Shown: positions 8,440-17,043 of the stretch, one piece after another
Numbering within the stretch: position 1 is the stretch's first letter
How the letters are laid out: the number at the start of each line of letters is the position of its first letter
Assembly: GCA_963664845.1 (NCBI GenBank)
Contig: OY761615.1
Coordinates: forward strand, 1,550,001-1,614,000
Source: CAIYTF01 sp963664845
Lineage (GTDB): Bacteria; Bacteroidota; Ignavibacteria; Ignavibacteriales; Ignavibacteriaceae
DNA: 64,000 bases
Direction: 5' to 3'
Program-made: the position numbers and the translations under genes
Notes under the pieces: generated by a model
The model's database searches: none
What the model saw: only the letters and a program-made list of their open reading frames with translations
What the model was told of the DNA's origin: nothing

Positions 8440-9486
8440 CTAAACTTCCCGTTCGTAATATATTTTGTAATACCGTCTGCCGTCTTTTTCAACGCCCTGC
8501 TGTATCAGGTTTTTGTTGCCGTGAATGTAGATATCAAAATTATTGTCCAGCTTCAGAACGCTCTTGAATATTTTGGCCTGTTTCCTGACGGCTTTGGGAG
8601 AAATGGCAAAATTTTCTTCGATGATCACCGGCTTGCTCTCCCGGTAGGTTTCATCGAACTTCTGGAAGGACTTGATCATGTCCGGTTCCTTGAACACTTC
8701 CGTTTCAAAGTCGGTTTTATCAAAATTGTCATGCGTTTTGAAATAGTCCAGTGAACGGTTCAGAATATCTATCTGCTCCGTTTTGTTCATCTCGAATTCC
8801 TCAGTAAGCGTTGTGGTCACGTAATCTTTGGCTATATCCAAAAACTCCTTGGTCTGATGATATTCATCGCTGCACGGTTTCACCTGAAGGAAAATTTCCT
8901 TCCAGAAGAATGCATCCGCTGCCTTGGTGGCCTTGTCGACGATGCACACGCGGTAGCCGCTGTCCTTTTCAGTTTCAAAGATAAGGCAGCCCTTGTCAAT
9001 TTTTTCGATACCGATGCCGTGGTCATAATAGAGCGAAAAATCACCAAGATCGTTATCCAGTTTTAGGAATGTTTTTTTGTTCTCGGATTTGAATATGCCG
9101 ATAGCGTCCACGATCTCGTCATCAATGCACAAATCGGATATTTGCGCTATGAACAGATCACCGGGCTTTATTTCAGGCTGACTGGTAACTTCAAACAAAT
9201 GCTTTGCAATCTTAATGGCGTATTCCTGAAAATCGTTGCGCCTGTCGAACAATTTTTCTGCGAGGTTGTAGATCAGGTTCTGTTTGAAATCGCCGCCCGG
9301 ATAATCGAAAGCGTATAATCCTTCGGTGGCAAATTGCGGCAGGAAAAACTTTTTGAGAATGTCTTTCAGCTTATCATCATAGAGATTTAATACTATTTTT
9401 GACAGTAATAATTCGTCCCCATTGGCCTTGTTGCCAATGAAATGTGCCGATACTTTATCGAGAGATGCATCTTTATAGTTAATCAT
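8440..9486 (-). CDS. Nucleoid-associated protein (PF04245/NdpA-like)
   Basis: This 348-residue protein resembles the 37-kDa nucleoid-associated protein family (E. coli YejK/NdpA), in the form found in Bacteroidota. Supporting features are the N-terminal SLDKVSAHFIGNKANGDELLLSK, a middle block with LFIAQISDLCIDDEIVDAIGIFKSE, and the mixed alpha/beta C-terminal region with IIEENFAISPKAVRKQAK. Members associate with DNA, but their function is poorly defined. The start is ATG at 9486, just downstream of MITE-like copy 2. The family call is by recognition of sequence pattern, not a search. Confidence 0.75.
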   Translation of the reverse strand: MINYKDASLDKVSAHFIGNKANGDELLLSKIVLNLYDDKLKDILKKFFLPQFATEGLYAFDYPGGDFKQNLIYNLAEKLFDRRNDFQEYAIKIAKHLFEVTSQPEIKPGDLFIAQISDLCIDDEIVDAIGIFKSENKKTFLKLDNDLGDFSLYYDHGIGIEKIDKGCLIFETEKDSGYRVCIVDKATKAADAFFWKEIFLQVKPCSDEYHQTKEFLDIAKDYVTTTLTEEFEMNKTEQIDILNRSLDYFKTHDNFDKTDFETEVFKEPDMIKSFQKFDETYRESKPVIIEENFAISPKAVRKQAKIFKSVLKLDNNFDIYIHGNKNLIQQGVEKDGRRYYKIYYEREV

Positions 9487-9568
9487 AGTGCTGTGTTTAA
9501 TGTCCTGTTAAAATCGTTTATGGTAATTAGTGTCAGTCACGCATTAGGTTCGTCGTGTTATTTTAGTG

Positions 9569-9758
9569 ACCCATCTTACGCAACGATTCCAATTGACTTG
9601 CCACGAGCTTCAGCTCGTGGATCATTCGCACCGGTTAAAATCGGCTTCAGCCACACATCTTAGCTCCATTGGCGGCTAAAGCCAATATTTAGAAGATATA
9701 TCTATCCCACGACTTGAAAGTCGTGGCTAGTCAATCTCTGGTTTTGCATAACATGAGT
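9569..9758. mobile_element. MITE-like element family B, copy 2
   Basis: A 190-bp second copy of the 5042-5230 element. The right terminal repeat is the complement of ACTCATGTTATGCAA (9744-9758) and the left is ACCCATCTTACGCAA (9569-9583), which is slightly decayed. The internal hairpins are conserved, including CCACGAGC TTCA GCTCGTGG and CCACGACTT...AAGTCGTGG, with compensated loop differences. Like copy 1 it sits at the 5' side of a minus-strand gene, here within about 85 bp of the nucleoid-protein start. Confidence 0.8.
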
Positions 9759-9821
9759 TATTAAGCTAAATATCCTATAATATCAAAAGTTAAATTACAA
9801 ATTTCTATCCGCGGCAATCAG

Positions 9822-10173
9822 TTCAAATCCGTGTCATCTCCCAACGGGATCCCGCTCCGCGCACACGCGTCAACTTAACGCAGTTATTGAAGCGTTGTCA
9901 TTCCCGTGAAAATTGAGTTCAACGAAATCCCGTTTCAAGCGGGACGCGTGTCCCGATCCTATCGGGGGGAATCTACCTTCCTCAAGCCTTGGAAAGCTTC
10001 GGCATTTAACGAGCCTTTACAATTCGCGTTTTCATTGCATTGCTCATCGGGTCTGGAATCAAAACGTCCGCTAACAACTTATTCTTACGACGGTTAGCTA
10101 TCAGCGATTCTGCAAACAGGGTCTAATTACATTCGTTTAGGTTGACGCCTATGCGCTCCGCGGGGCGCGTACC
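9822..10173. repeat. Dispersed repeat family A, copy 2 (inverted-repeat-bounded element)
   Basis: Second copy of the 321-672 repeat. The inverted repeats GCGTCAACTTAA (9867-9878) and TTAGGTTGACGC (10137-10148, one mismatch) again bound exactly 282 bp. The internal CCCG/CGGG and GCTAAC/GTTAGC hairpins are retained. It lies 63 bp from MITE-like copy 2, so the 9.5-10.2 kb gap is nearly all repeat DNA. The remaining stretch, 10174-10360, holds nothing recognisable. Confidence 0.8.
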
Positions 10174-10361
10174 CTTTTATTCTTTTGCTACAGCCCTTAG
10201 GGTATAGGCAATAGTCTTACTACATGCAAGCAAGAGCACCAAAAATTCACTGCTATTGCATTTTTCGTGATAACTACTGTTCCTCAACTGAATCAAATGA
10301 GGAAATTTTCATAAATCTAAAATGAGAATTTCAGCATACCTGTCCAAATGCCTGCGAAAGT

Positions 10362-10400
10362 ATTTCAAAAAAAAAGCGCACCGACATTTGATGCGCTTTT
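10362..10400 (-). terminator. Rho-independent terminator after clpP
   Basis: Stem AAAAGCGCA (10372-10380) pairs with TGCGCTTTT (10392-10400). On the minus strand it is followed by a run of T. It lies 20 bp past the clpP stop codon. Confidence 0.85.
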
Positions 10401-10419
10401 AAATACAAAAAGGAAATTC

Positions 10420-11031
10420 TTATTGCCGTTTTTCCAGAATGTTGTCGATCATTTTATATTCAAGAGCTTCTTCGGAGCTCATGAAGTTGTCACGGTCGCA
10501 ATCTTTCATGATCTGTTCCTGCGATTTCCCGGTATGTTTCGCGAGGATCGCATACAGTGTATCACGGGTCTTGATCATTTCCTTGGCGTGGATCTCAATG
10601 TCCGTTGTCTGACCTTGCAATCCGCCAACCCAGGGCTGATGGATCATGATCTTGGAGTGCGGCAGTGCAGTCCGTTTTCCATCTGCTCCGCCTGCAAGCA
10701 GGATGGCTCCCATGCTTGCGGCCAAACCAACGCAGATGGTAGCGACCTGCGGTTTGATGTAGTGCATGGTGTCATAGATAGCGAGACCGGCAGAAACGCT
10801 TCCTCCGGGGGAATTGATATACATGTAGATATCTTTTTGCGAATCTTCAGCTTCAAGGAAAATAAGCTGGGCAATGGTCAGACTGGCAACATGGTCATCG
10901 ATGGCAGTTCCGAGAAAAATGATCCGTTCACGGAGCAGCCGTGAAAAGATGTCCATGCCGCGCTCACCTCGTCCCGTCTGTTCAATAACATACGGAATGA
11001 GCTGGTTATAAATTTCATAATGTTTTTCCAT
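10420..11031 (-). CDS. clpP: ATP-dependent Clp protease proteolytic subunit ClpP
   Basis: Tetradecameric serine protease that degrades unfolded or tagged proteins handed over by ClpX/ClpA-type ATPases. The 203 residues match the family. The catalytic triad is S106 (in GLAASMGA), H131 (in MIHQPWVGG) and D181 (in KDCDRDNFMS), aligned on E. coli ClpP. The oligomerisation/substrate segment YINSPGGSV is intact. The gene follows trigger factor by 23 bp, the common tig-clpP order, and a terminator follows directly, so the usual clpX is not next in this operon. Confidence 0.97.
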   Translation of the reverse strand: MEKHYEIYNQLIPYVIEQTGRGERGMDIFSRLLRERIIFLGTAIDDHVASLTIAQLIFLEAEDSQKDIYMYINSPGGSVSAGLAIYDTMHYIKPQVATICVGLAASMGAILLAGGADGKRTALPHSKIMIHQPWVGGLQGQTTDIEIHAKEMIKTRDTLYAILAKHTGKSQEQIMKDCDRDNFMSSEEALEYKMIDNILEKRQ

Positions 11032-11054
11032 TAAAGACCTCTAAAAATTAATTC

Positions 11055-12356
11055 TCAATGATTATGCGCTGCGGGCGCATCTTTACGGTCAACTTTGGTA
11101 ACGGTGTTGTTTGCAAGCAAAAAGTCGTAAAGTTCTTCCTGCAGCAGCGTTTCCTTGAAGTTGTCGTTCGTCTTATAGATGTTTAAGATCACTTCATAGT
11201 CATAGTTCAGTTTTTCTGCTTCGCGTTTGGCAATTTCTTCCAGACGCGTGTCAGAGATGGTAAGCTTTTCGGCTTCAACAATCGCTTTTTCAATATAGTA
11301 CAGTTTCACGTTCCGTTGTGCCGTTGCTTCAAGGCGTTTCATAACCGCTTCTCTTGAAAGATGTTTGCCTTTTTCTTTTTGCTCTTTCAGTTCCTCATCA
11401 ACAATTTTATTAAGATAATAATCAAGCTGATGCTTTCCAACGGTAAAATCGTTCACCTCGACCAGTTTGTTCGAAAGGGTCTGCCGTATCTGGCGGTTCA
11501 TCTGCTCTTCAAACATCTTGGTGTAGTCGCGTTTGATAACGGCCTTGAATTCTTCCTCGGTGGAGGCTTCCTTGTTTGAAAGTTCCTGGATAAATTCAGC
11601 GGTTATTTCGGGATAGATAAGCTTGTTCACTTCAAGGACTTTACCGGTGTATTTATACGTGACGGTATGCACTTCCTCATGTTCTTCACCTTCGTGGTGA
11701 TGTGAATGGGAATCAGTGAATTCAAAAGCGAAGTCATCGCCTGCTTTTTTGTTCATCAGCGCTGCGGTAATTTCCGGTTTGGAACGCGGCAGGTTGACAT
11801 CAAGCTTTTGCGGAACGGCGCCTTCTGAGCCTTCGCCGTCATCAACGCGCAAAATTTCGACCATAACGGAGTAATCGGTGGAATCAACCGTTTCGGCCGG
11901 CTCCTTAACCACTTTTTCCGCTTTGATGCCGTCATATTCACGGTCAACCATCTCATCGGTAACTTCAAGGTTGGTTACTTCGATGGCTAGGTCTTTATAT
12001 TTTACCGCGGGAAGCTGGGGAAAATGCTCAAACTTAATTTTGAAAACCAGATTCTGTTCCGGTTTGTAATCAAACTCAATCAGGCCGGGAGTTCCCACCG
12101 GATGAATTCCGTTGGCTTCGGCATAATCATAAAACACGTTGGTGGCAACGCGTTCGGCAACCTGATATTTCAAGGCATCGCCGTAATATTTTTCAACAAC
12201 TGTGCGGGAGACTTTTCCCTTTCTGAATCCGGGAATAGTGACCTTTGTCAGTTCTTTTTTGTATTCTGTTTCAAATCCCTCTGCATATTCTTCGGGACTT
12301 ACCGTGAAATTAATTTCACTCTCTGATTCGTGAATTTTAGCTAATACTGCTTCCAA
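11055..12356 (-). CDS. tig: Trigger factor (peptidyl-prolyl isomerase chaperone), TTG start
   Basis: Ribosome-bound chaperone for nascent chains. The ribosome-docking signature GFRKGK is at residues 43-48; it is followed by a divergent FKBP-like domain and a long helical C-terminal domain. I chose a TTG start at 12356 (433 residues, LEAVLAKIHESESEINF) because GAGG sits 7 nt upstream (12364-12367) and because the family N-terminus begins there. The longer frame beginning at 12422 would be encoded inside the tRNA-Leu gene. An insertion rich in His and Glu (about residues 216-230, SHSHHHEGEEHEEVH) lies in the FKBP-like domain. The gene is followed by clpP. Transcription probably starts upstream of the tRNA, giving a mixed tRNA-mRNA unit. 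Confidence 0.93.
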   Translation of the reverse strand: MEAVLAKIHESESEINFTVSPEEYAEGFETEYKKELTKVTIPGFRKGKVSRTVVEKYYGDALKYQVAERVATNVFYDYAEANGIHPVGTPGLIEFDYKPEQNLVFKIKFEHFPQLPAVKYKDLAIEVTNLEVTDEMVDREYDGIKAEKVVKEPAETVDSTDYSVMVEILRVDDGEGSEGAVPQKLDVNLPRSKPEITAALMNKKAGDDFAFEFTDSHSHHHEGEEHEEVHTVTYKYTGKVLEVNKLIYPEITAEFIQELSNKEASTEEEFKAVIKRDYTKMFEEQMNRQIRQTLSNKLVEVNDFTVGKHQLDYYLNKIVDEELKEQKEKGKHLSREAVMKRLEATAQRNVKLYYIEKAIVEAEKLTISDTRLEEIAKREAEKLNYDYEVILNIYKTNDNFKETLLQEELYDFLLANNTVTKVDRKDAPAAHNH

Positions 12357-12363
12357 ATGACTA

Positions 12364-12367
12364 CCTC
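12364..12367 (-). promoter_or_regulatory. Ribosome binding site that fixes the tig start
   Basis: GAGG on the minus strand, 7 nt before the TTG codon at 12356. No ATG lies nearby in frame, so this site decides the start. Confidence 0.7.
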
Positions 12368-12383
12368 GTAAATAAAATAAAAG

Positions 12384-12465
12384 TGCGGAGAGGGGGACTC
12401 GAACCCCCACGGATTTCTCCACTAGATCCTAAGTCTAGCGCGTCTGCCAATTCCGCCATATCCGC
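12384..12465 (-). tRNA. tRNA-Leu (anticodon UAG)
   Basis: The sequence folds as a class II tRNA with acceptor GCGGATA / TCTCCGC, a D-arm, an anticodon stem CTAGA/TCTAG with loop CTTAGGA giving UAG, a short variable arm, and T-arm GGGGG TTCGAGT CCCCC. CCA is not encoded. One acceptor pair (position 6) is a T-C mismatch. It reads CUA/CUN leucine codons. It lies directly upstream of tig, in the same direction, only 28 bp from the TTG start. Confidence 0.92.
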
Positions 12466-13053
12466 AGGATATAATTTTTGGTTTAAACTACTAATATATT
12501 AAAAAATAAGTCGCCAAAAAAGGGAACCCGCCCCGCAAAAGCAGGATTTCGGCCTGCCTGCTGACAGGCAGGATGCACTCAAGACTAACCTGATCGACCA
12601 CTGATTCATCTGACCACAGCACATTCCCATGGTTAGAAAAGTGCGGTTTTTGCCCGCTGGCGGCTTGGGCAATGGTTTAAACCCGGGAGAAGCTGTAAAG
12701 GTTCAATAATTCAAAGTTCCCTTAGAATGGTTGTGTGAAGCAGATTTCCCTCCCGCCATGAAGCACAAGTCAATTTGCAGCGATATTTCACCATGATAGC
12801 CGCATATTTCTTACCCCGAACACCCACTTGGAGAGATTCCTTAACCCACCAAAGGAAATTATCTCTTAATGTTATGCATTATCAAATGCCGCTAATCTCA
12901 CAGGCTCTGCGTGCCGATATGTGTATAGAAAAATGTCAACACCGGATGATCCATGAGGCCCAGCGGGCCGATATGTGTATAGCGCCCACGCATCAATTTG
13001 TTTGGATGAAAACCGTCGTCAAAACATCAGCGCAGGTATATCGCCGGTGGTTA
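12466..13053. other. Repeat-bearing intergenic region
   Basis: No gene is called in this 588-bp stretch. It contains a hairpin CCTGCCTG CTGA CAGGCAGG near 12553-12573 of a dispersed-repeat type, and two direct copies of GCCGATATGTGTATAG (12913-12928 and 12967-12982, 54 bp apart). An open frame over 12775-13122 runs through these repeats and overlaps the next gene, so it was rejected. The tRNA/tig promoter must lie near 12470-12530. Confidence 0.5.
12913..12982. repeat. Two direct repeats GCCGATATGTGTATAG
   Basis: Identical 16-bp units at 12913-12928 and 12967-12982 are each preceded by a GC-rich G-C-G block (CTCTGCGT and CCAGCGG). I associate the core ATRTGTGTATAG with a dispersed repeat of Bacteroidota genomes; this is from memory. 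Function unknown. Confidence 0.6.
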
Positions 13054-13320
13054 TTATTTCCTGATTATGGCAAGTCCTGCAGCAAGCTTTTCCGCTATAT
13101 CTTCGGCGGAAATGCCCTTTAAGGTAACTTTTGCTGCTTTTACGGTGATCAAAGGCTCATCGCCTTCACCGATCATATATTTGAAGAGCGCATAACCCAG
13201 GCGGTTGCGGTCATTGTCGATGGGAATGAATTCAGCCAGACTGTTTACGAGTGAATAAACCTGTTTTTCCAGCGAATCAGCCGGAAATTCTTTAACAAAT
13301 GGAGGCGGTAATGTTGACAT
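13054..13320 (-). CDS. Small conserved-type hypothetical protein
   Basis: This 88-residue soluble protein has no signal peptide or membrane segment. It starts MSTLPPPFVKEF, has an amphipathic core (SLVNSLAEFIPIDNDRNRLGYALFKYMIG) and ends in a helix with ISAEDIAEKLAAGLAIIRK. An AGGA sits about 6 nt before the ATG, which supports real translation. I do not recognise the family. It stands alone between two repeat-bearing spacers. Confidence 0.6.
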   Translation of the reverse strand: MSTLPPPFVKEFPADSLEKQVYSLVNSLAEFIPIDNDRNRLGYALFKYMIGEGDEPLITVKAAKVTLKGISAEDIAEKLAAGLAIIRK

Positions 13321-14381
13321 CTGTATCCTGTTTTAATTAATGCTACAAAAATAGGAATATAAACCAAAACCTCAAGCGCCAAATACCACTGATTTACCAC
13401 AGATTGAGCTGATTGCTACCACAGATTGAGCTGATTCTTATTACATATAAAGCTGATCATGAGGCTAGGGAAGCCAAACTGTACTCAGGAACAAGATGAT
13501 TTGGGGATTTTGCTTCTTGAGGAAATGACTGTACAGTACCGGAGCAGTTATAGTGGTTATAGTTGAGAGAAAAAAAGACTCGAATTGGGGCCAAAAACGC
13601 AAACTATGACCACTATAACCACTATAACCACTATAACCACTATAACCACTTTTCTGGTTTTTTGATTATCCGCACAATCTCTAAAACAATGTCACCCCCT
13701 CGGCGGGTGTCGTAAAACTCAGGAAAAGTCATTGCGAGCCCGCATCGGGCGAAGCAATCTCACGGTTAGCGCCTATTAACAAAGCTTCATTAAGCAGAAT
13801 TCTGTGCTGTATGCATTATGCGACACCCACCTTTTGGGTTCGGATATTAATTACAATTAGCTGCTACAATAATACCACTCCTTCGGAGTTTGGACGCGGA
13901 AGGTTTTAGGTTTTATGAATGGCATTTTTGGTACCGAATGGGACGGATCACCTTTGGGGTTCAAATAGCAAATCTGACATGGGGATAATCAGGTATCCAA
14001 TGAGCCCCGGCACTCTAGTCCCCGGCTCTAATTTTTGAGCCCGCAATGGGCGGCATTATTGTACGGCGGCATAGCCACAGGCATATTCCAAAGATATCGC
14101 CCAAGACTATTTTGCGCAATCGATGGCAACGGCGTCGTTCTGGTAGTTGGTATTACATTTATTTTGAAGATGAACCCACAATAATTTATTAGCACATAAA
14201 ACGTTTTTACTTCAACTCATCATAATACTCATCAATTATGAAAAAAATTAATTACCCGTTCACAAAACTTCCCCGCTTTCGTTCCTTGGAAAATTGAACT
14301 GCGGCTCCTTAATGTGTTGATTATATTTTATGATTTTGCATCGCAACCCTCTTTCCTATAAAACATCGGGATATCAAATAC
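13321..14381. other. 1-kb gene-free region with short tandem repeats
   Basis: No gene is called. It holds a direct 20-bp duplication (13395-13414 and 13417-13436), a five-unit 9-bp tandem array (13603-13647), an inverted partner of that array (AGTTATAGTGGTTATAGT near 13546-13563), and low-grade repeat text of the kind scattered in these genomes. It looks like decayed or non-coding sequence. Confidence 0.5.
13603..13647. repeat. 9-bp tandem repeat (ACTATAACC)x5
   Basis: Five consecutive 9-bp units run ACTATGACC then ACTATAACC four times, followed by a partial ACT. A complementary run GTTATAGTGGTTATAGT lies about 50 bp upstream, so the single strand could fold into a long hairpin. No repeat spacers, so not a CRISPR array. 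Confidence 0.85.
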
Positions 14382-15119
14382 TCAGAAATTTACCCCGATT
14401 CCCAAGCCCGCCTTTATCCCGTTTAGCCCCATGGTTACATTTTTACCGTTAGTAGTTGTAAGCGTTGCGTCTGAATTATTGTTTAACTTAAAAGCAACGG
14501 GGATACAAACCAGATAATCCAAACTTAGGCCAATAACAAACCTGTTTAAAGTATACTCAACGCTAATTCCAGGCTTTAGGCCGGCGGAAAAAGCGTTAAA
14601 CCCAGGATTTTCCTTATGAGAGGACGAACCGATTCGCGTAGTCAGAGCATAATCAAGATAACACCAAATAAACGGTACTCCGACATTGAAACTACATTCC
14701 AGCTCGCTAGTTATCAATACTCTTTCCTCAAGGAGAAAGCCAAGGGAATATGCGGATAATATTTCATCAGCAGTAACTTCACCTGAATAATCCTTGTATT
14801 GTATCCTGCCGCCCGTGGAGGCCAGATCAAAATACCCTCCCCATGCAAGACCTCTATAGGGCGTTTTGCTGTTTGAAAAAACAAACTGAAACTGTAATCC
14901 GTAATAATTTGGAAAGCTTTCTACGATAGAAGCATCAATGCCGCTACCTCTTATCTGTTCAGCTAATTCAGCCTGCATGCTTCTTAGATCACCAGCTTCG
15001 AATGAATTGTCCATCAATTTTGCTCTAAAAGTAAACCCTTGTGCAACTGCATGGTAAGTGCAACTTACCACTGTCAGGAATACTATGAATAAATAGTACC
15101 GAAAAGAATATCTTGCCAT
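14382..15119 (-). CDS. Predicted outer membrane beta-barrel protein
   Basis: The protein has 245 residues. The N-terminus MARYSFRYYLFIVFLTVVSC...AVAQG is a signal peptide with cleavage probably after AVA (about residue 25). The rest shows alternating hydrophobic/polar strands with aromatic belts, for example YYGLQFQFVF, LAWGGYFDLA and FVIGLSLDYLVCI, and it ends in GLGIGVNF with a terminal Phe, typical of barrels inserted by BamA. No specific family was recognised. It starts 4 bp after the stop codon of the lipoprotein gene upstream, so the two are one operon and may form a surface complex. Confidence 0.7.
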   Translation of the reverse strand: MARYSFRYYLFIVFLTVVSCTYHAVAQGFTFRAKLMDNSFEAGDLRSMQAELAEQIRGSGIDASIVESFPNYYGLQFQFVFSNSKTPYRGLAWGGYFDLASTGGRIQYKDYSGEVTADEILSAYSLGFLLEERVLITSELECSFNVGVPFIWCYLDYALTTRIGSSSHKENPGFNAFSAGLKPGISVEYTLNRFVIGLSLDYLVCIPVAFKLNNNSDATLTTTNGKNVTMGLNGIKAGLGIGVNF

Positions 15120-15123
15120 AGTT

Positions 15124-17043
15124 TTAATACGTTATTTTTGTATAAAAGCCGACTGAGCCAGAAACAAGCGTGCTAAATAGATATGAATTTGCCAGATAAC
15201 AACCCGGGATTGATTGAGTTTCCGATAAGCATAGTTTAATTTCCTTAATTAATCTCCCGTTACTTGGATCATAGATTCTGTACAATGGGGTTCCGGAAAC
15301 ATTGCCACCGATATATCCGGTTGCTGGATCGATAGAAATATTAGCCAGAGCCTTTGATGTTGAAAAGCTTTTTATAACCGATAAATCACTACAACGATAG
15401 GTTGTGATTTGCTGATCGAGAATTCCAATGACTTGTTCACCCGTTAGCGAGAAAACCGCGTCCACCCACGACTTGCCGCTTATACGTGTCAGTTTTTTGT
15501 TTTTCAAATTATACATTCTGCCACCGCCAATAATAATGTACTCCCCGTCTGCTGTTTTGTTAGATATTTTTATCCTGGCAGGGCCATATGTCCAATTTGA
15601 ATCTTTCGCAATTAGCTCCGGCGAATTAACGTTAAGTAATACAAGTGCTCCTGGAGCATATGTAGTTGGAGCTTTGTACCGCTCTCCATAATAAAAACAA
15701 TAACCATCTGATGTTACAACAAAACTTCCATTCAGTGACACATACCCTAATAACTGGTCGGTGTACATAAGCTGGCCGATTGGACTCAATGAAATCGGGT
15801 CAACCTGCGTAAAGGAATGAGACATATCGTTTGGTTTTGCAGCATTATAGGTGGTATATGCATAACGACCATCATTGCTGATCCTTGTTGTTACATTCCC
15901 CTCTGCACGTAATGCAAGCGTTTCAGCATCAAGAAGTCGCCTATTATCAACCAGTATAGAATGTAATGGTACATTATATTCTATACTCCAGGCAAAAGTG
16001 ATTGGGGTTCCGGTATAAGCCTCTATTTCATTGCTTAGTCCGAACCAATAATCGGTGCCGTAGGGTCGAATCCTGTACTTTGCCGTTGCTCCAAAACCCG
16101 CCTGATCGATATAAGTGGTATCTGAGTTTTCTGTAATGATTCGGACGTCAACATATTCCTGGTATGAGCTGCTGTATACATAGCAGCGTTGGAGAATACA
16201 CCTCCCCGGATGTGGATAATAATCCTTCTTTTTCCAGGTTAAAAGAATATGCTCTGCATCAATTGGTTTTGCTGAAGTAAGGAGCCGAAAAGTATCCAGA
16301 AAATTTTTTTCATTGCTTTGTAGTATATTATCAGGGACTGAAACCTTTACTTTGTAGATTACGCTCCCTCCCACATAGCCCATATCCTGAAATGTATTCT
16401 TTGATCGGTCATTTATTGTTGCAATTAACTCTTCGTTTGCCCGGTTGCCACTTTTGCTGAGATAAGTCCGGTAAACGGAGTAATTTTTCAAATTAGTATA
16501 AGGATATCTTGTCCAGGTTAAATTAAGACAGCCGTTAGCGCGGTATACTGAATCAATAAATATATTTCCGTTATAAGTACGGTTATCGATGAAAACATTG
16601 TATTGCCATCTGCCAACAACAAATTCCGCTCCTTCCCTGTCTGCAAGACTCCCACTCCCCGAATTAGCCCACATTTCCAACGTCATCTTATGGCTGCCCA
16701 GTGGAAAGCCATATGAATATAACGAAATTTCACCTGGAGTTGTTGAAGAACCGGCATATGTTGAGTCAATATACAACACTGTTTTAGAAAATACTTTCCC
16801 CTTGGTGGAATACGAATATGCAAAGTTCTGAGTTCCGAAAACCATGATCGTATCTTTGGCATTTAACAAATTTAGGCTCATGGCCGTATTGGGTTGCGGA
16901 ATTTGTACAATGCGCTCCTGATCGGGGGTATAGATAAGATCATTACATGACGGCGTCAGGGCGAGCGAACAAAGCAAGGAAGCCACAATGAATAACCTGC
17001 AAAATTTAGGTTTTTGATATAATTTTGTTTTAATTAGTACCAT
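15124..17043 (-). CDS. Large lipoprotein with fibronectin III-like and beta-propeller-like regions
   Basis: A 639-residue protein with a lipoprotein signal: hydrophobic stretch then lipobox LTPSC (Cys33). Residues about 60-160 look like an Ig/FN3 strand pattern. Two FN3-like modules follow (about 165-260 with SVYRTYLSKSG, and 260-345 with LLTWKKKDYYPHPGRC). The C-terminal 290 residues contain repeated four-strand blocks (TRISNDGRYAYTTYN, GSFVVTSDGYCFYYG, ADGEYIIIGGGRMYNL, NISIDPATGYIGGNVSG) suggestive of a beta-propeller. This domain picture is inferred from pattern only. It is co-transcribed with the barrel protein downstream (4-bp gap). Role unknown; surface binding is plausible. Confidence 0.65.
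   Translation of the reverse strand: MVLIKTKLYQKPKFCRLFIVASLLCSLALTPSCNDLIYTPDQERIVQIPQPNTAMSLNLLNAKDTIMVFGTQNFAYSYSTKGKVFSKTVLYIDSTYAGSSTTPGEISLYSYGFPLGSHKMTLEMWANSGSGSLADREGAEFVVGRWQYNVFIDNRTYNGNIFIDSVYRANGCLNLTWTRYPYTNLKNYSVYRTYLSKSGNRANEELIATINDRSKNTFQDMGYVGGSVIYKVKVSVPDNILQSNEKNFLDTFRLLTSAKPIDAEHILLTWKKKDYYPHPGRCILQRCYVYSSSYQEYVDVRIITENSDTTYIDQAGFGATAKYRIRPYGTDYWFGLSNEIEAYTGTPITFAWSIEYNVPLHSILVDNRRLLDAETLALRAEGNVTTRISNDGRYAYTTYNAAKPNDMSHSFTQVDPISLSPIGQLMYTDQLLGYVSLNGSFVVTSDGYCFYYGERYKAPTTYAPGALVLLNVNSPELIAKDSNWTYGPARIKISNKTADGEYIIIGGGRMYNLKNKKLTRISGKSWVDAVFSLTGEQVIGILDQQITTYRCSDLSVIKSFSTSKALANISIDPATGYIGGNVSGTPLYRIYDPSNGRLIKEIKLCLSETQSIPGCYLANSYLFSTLVSGSVGFYTKITY

Noticed and set aside
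12357..12422. Longer trigger factor start (extra 22 residues)
   Set aside because: The added part is encoded within the tRNA-Leu gene and shows no family similarity; the TTG at 12356 has a good RBS.
12775..13122. 115-codon plus-strand frame
   Set aside because: Spans direct repeats, overlaps the better-supported 88-residue gene, and looks like low-grade repeat translation.
13603..13647. CRISPR array
   Set aside because: Units are 9 bp in direct tandem with no spacers and no cas genes.
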